From contig CAYGZY010000118.1 in the NCBI GenBank assembly GCA_964354485.1, positions 1 through 15,326 of the forward strand: a stretch of DNA of 15,326 nucleotides, in the 5' to 3' direction. This document shows, in pieces, positions 14,145-15,326 of the stretch (position 1 is the first letter of the stretch; each line of letters begins with the position of its first letter). The translations under genes and the position numbers were made by a program. The notes under the pieces were generated by a model, which saw nothing but the letters and a program-made list of their open reading frames with translations, made no database searches and was not told the DNA's origin. This DNA comes from CAYGXH01 sp964354485 (lineage in GTDB: Bacteria; Bacteroidota; Ignavibacteria; UBA10030; SZUA-254).

Positions 14145-15326
14145 TTGTCGCCGGAACTTCTCATACAACTGTCTCTGACCGTACTGCTTCTCCCTCTGGG
14201 TAGTTTTCTTGTTATCATCTTTTTTGGAAAACGACTTTCACGGCAGGGGGATTGGCTGGGAACTTCGATACTGTTTCTGTGCTTGGCACTTTCACTTTTC
14301 ATCGTGTATGCGAAGTTGTCGTTTTTCACGGAAGAACTGTATTACACCTTTCAATGGCTTGATTTCGGCAACGTTCCCCTTATCGGCAATCTGACGATCT
14401 CCCTCGGTCTCGTTGTTGATAACCTTTCAGTCATCATGATGCTCGTCGTGTGCATTGTGAGTACGTTTGTTCATCTTTTTTCGATCGGCTACATGCACGG
14501 AGACGTGCGGTACTCGCGTTATTTTGCATTCCTGGGGCTTTTCACTTTCTCCATGCTGATGATCGTACTGACCAATAATTTCTTCACGATGTACGTCGGA
14601 TGGGAGCTGGTGGGATTAAGCTCCTATCTTCTGATCGGTCACTGGTACGAAAAGAGGTCGGCCTCGAACGCCGCCATCAAGGCATTTGTAGTGAACCGCA
14701 TCGGCGACATAGGGATGTTCGCCGGCATCCTGATTCTGTATTTCACCTTCCGGACATTTGGTTTCAGGGAAATTTTTGCAATGATGGCCGCCGGGAGAAT
14801 TCCGATGGGTAGCGAAGCGTGGCTGACCGCGGCGGGTATTCTCATATTCTGCGGCGCTATCGGTAAATCGGCGCAGTTTCCGCTGCATGTGTGGCTTCCC
14901 GACGCGATGGAAGGTCCTACGCCGGTCAGCGCTCTTATCCATGCCGCCACTATGGTGGCGGCCGGGGTGTACCTCATAGCGAGGACGTTCCCGATCATGA
15001 CCGCTGATGCACTGATCGTCATAGCATACATCGGAGCCATCACAGCATTCATATCAGCAACGATTGCTATAGTACAGAATGATATCAAAAAGGTGCTTGC
15101 ATATTCGACGATATCTCAGCTCGGTTATATGGTGATGGGTCTTGGCGTCGGTGCGTACACGGCCGGGTTCTTTCACCTCACGACACACGCAATGTTCAAG
15201 GCAGGTTTATTTCTCGGTTCCGGTTCAGTGATTTATGCAATGCACCATGCGCTTCATCAGCAGGGTGATCACACCACCGACCCTCAGGATATCCGGAACA
15301 TGGGCGGGCTCCGTTCGAAAATGCCT
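14145..15326 (+). CDS. nuoL: NADH-quinone oxidoreductase subunit L, 3' partial
   Basis: The antiporter-like proton-pumping subunit, cut by the window end; 394 codons are visible with no stop. The start is TTG at 14145, four bases after nuoK, with AAGGAA at 14132-14137 seven bases ahead; it is the best start because the family N-terminus begins here. Key residues are all present: Glu154 in GWELVGLSSYLLIG, Asp188 in NRIGDIG, Lys241 in IGKSAQFPLHVWLPDAMEGPTPVSALIHAATM, His266, the QNDIKKVLAYSTISQLGYM stretch (311-329), and His344, His348 and Lys352 in FFHLTTHAMFKAG. These match E144, D178, K229, H254, H334, H338 and K342 of E. coli. About 60% of the gene is seen; nuoM and nuoN probably follow. 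Confidence 0.95.
   Translation, partial: MSPELLIQLSLTVLLLPLGSFLVIIFFGKRLSRQGDWLGTSILFLCLALSLFIVYAKLSFFTEELYYTFQWLDFGNVPLIGNLTISLGLVVDNLSVIMMLVVCIVSTFVHLFSIGYMHGDVRYSRYFAFLGLFTFSMLMIVLTNNFFTMYVGWELVGLSSYLLIGHWYEKRSASNAAIKAFVVNRIGDIGMFAGILILYFTFRTFGFREIFAMMAAGRIPMGSEAWLTAAGILIFCGAIGKSAQFPLHVWLPDAMEGPTPVSALIHAATMVAAGVYLIARTFPIMTADALIVIAYIGAITAFISATIAIVQNDIKKVLAYSTISQLGYMVMGLGVGAYTAGFFHLTTHAMFKAGLFLGSGSVIYAMHHALHQQGDHTTDPQDIRNMGGLRSKMP

Overview
The window carries about fifteen protein genes on both strands at middling GC. It reads as a chromosomal segment of a Gram-negative bacterium, most likely from the Bacteroidota/Chlorobi/Ignavibacteria (FCB) neighbourhood. The reasons are an outer-membrane secretin and a large Ig-repeat lipoprotein, an nuo operon ordered A-B-C-D-H-I-J-K-L with no E, F or G between D and H (the arrangement known from green sulfur bacteria and relatives), uneven use of Shine-Dalgarno sequences, and several TTG/GTG starts. 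The phylum is an inference; no rRNA or other marker is present.

Layout. (1) 2-3249, plus strand: the 3' part of a compact secretin (type IV pilus/type II secretion family), then a 665-residue lipoprotein with three carboxypeptidase-regulatory-like beta domains and bacterial Ig-like domains, closed by a strong 18-bp stem terminator at 3271-3311. (2) 3312-3417: two further stem-loops, a REP-like palindrome and a 15-bp inverted repeat. (3) 3418-6339, minus strand, read right to left: a TerC/Alx-family membrane protein, an alpha/beta hydrolase and an NAD-dependent epimerase/reductase. A second copy of the REP-like palindrome sits between the last two genes, so the epimerase gene is bracketed by the two copies. 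(4) 6340-6741: an AT-rich divergent intergenic region with a good promoter for the next gene. (5) 6742-8694, plus strand: an M20 dipeptidase and a PduO-type cob(I)alamin adenosyltransferase. (6) 8695-9029: an intergenic region with a candidate minus-strand small RNA gene (promoter, three-way-junction fold, U9 end), a small palindrome and the nuo promoter. (7) 9030-15326, plus strand: nuoA, B, C, D, H, I, J, K and the first 394 codons of nuoL, tightly packed and running off the window.

How it fits together. The nuo genes encode the quinone-reducing connecting module (B, C, D, I) and the membrane proton-pumping arm (A, H, J, K, L) of complex I. Lack of the NADH-oxidising module at this locus suggests another electron donor (for example ferredoxin) or that E/F/G lie elsewhere. 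The adenosyltransferase supplies adenosylcobalamin; the dipeptidase, hydrolase and epimerase look like ordinary metabolic genes. The secretin and lipoprotein belong to the cell envelope and may act together.

The least expected items are the candidate small RNA at 8764-8877, the REP-like pair with a compensated base-pair change, and the compact secretin paired with an Ig-repeat lipoprotein.
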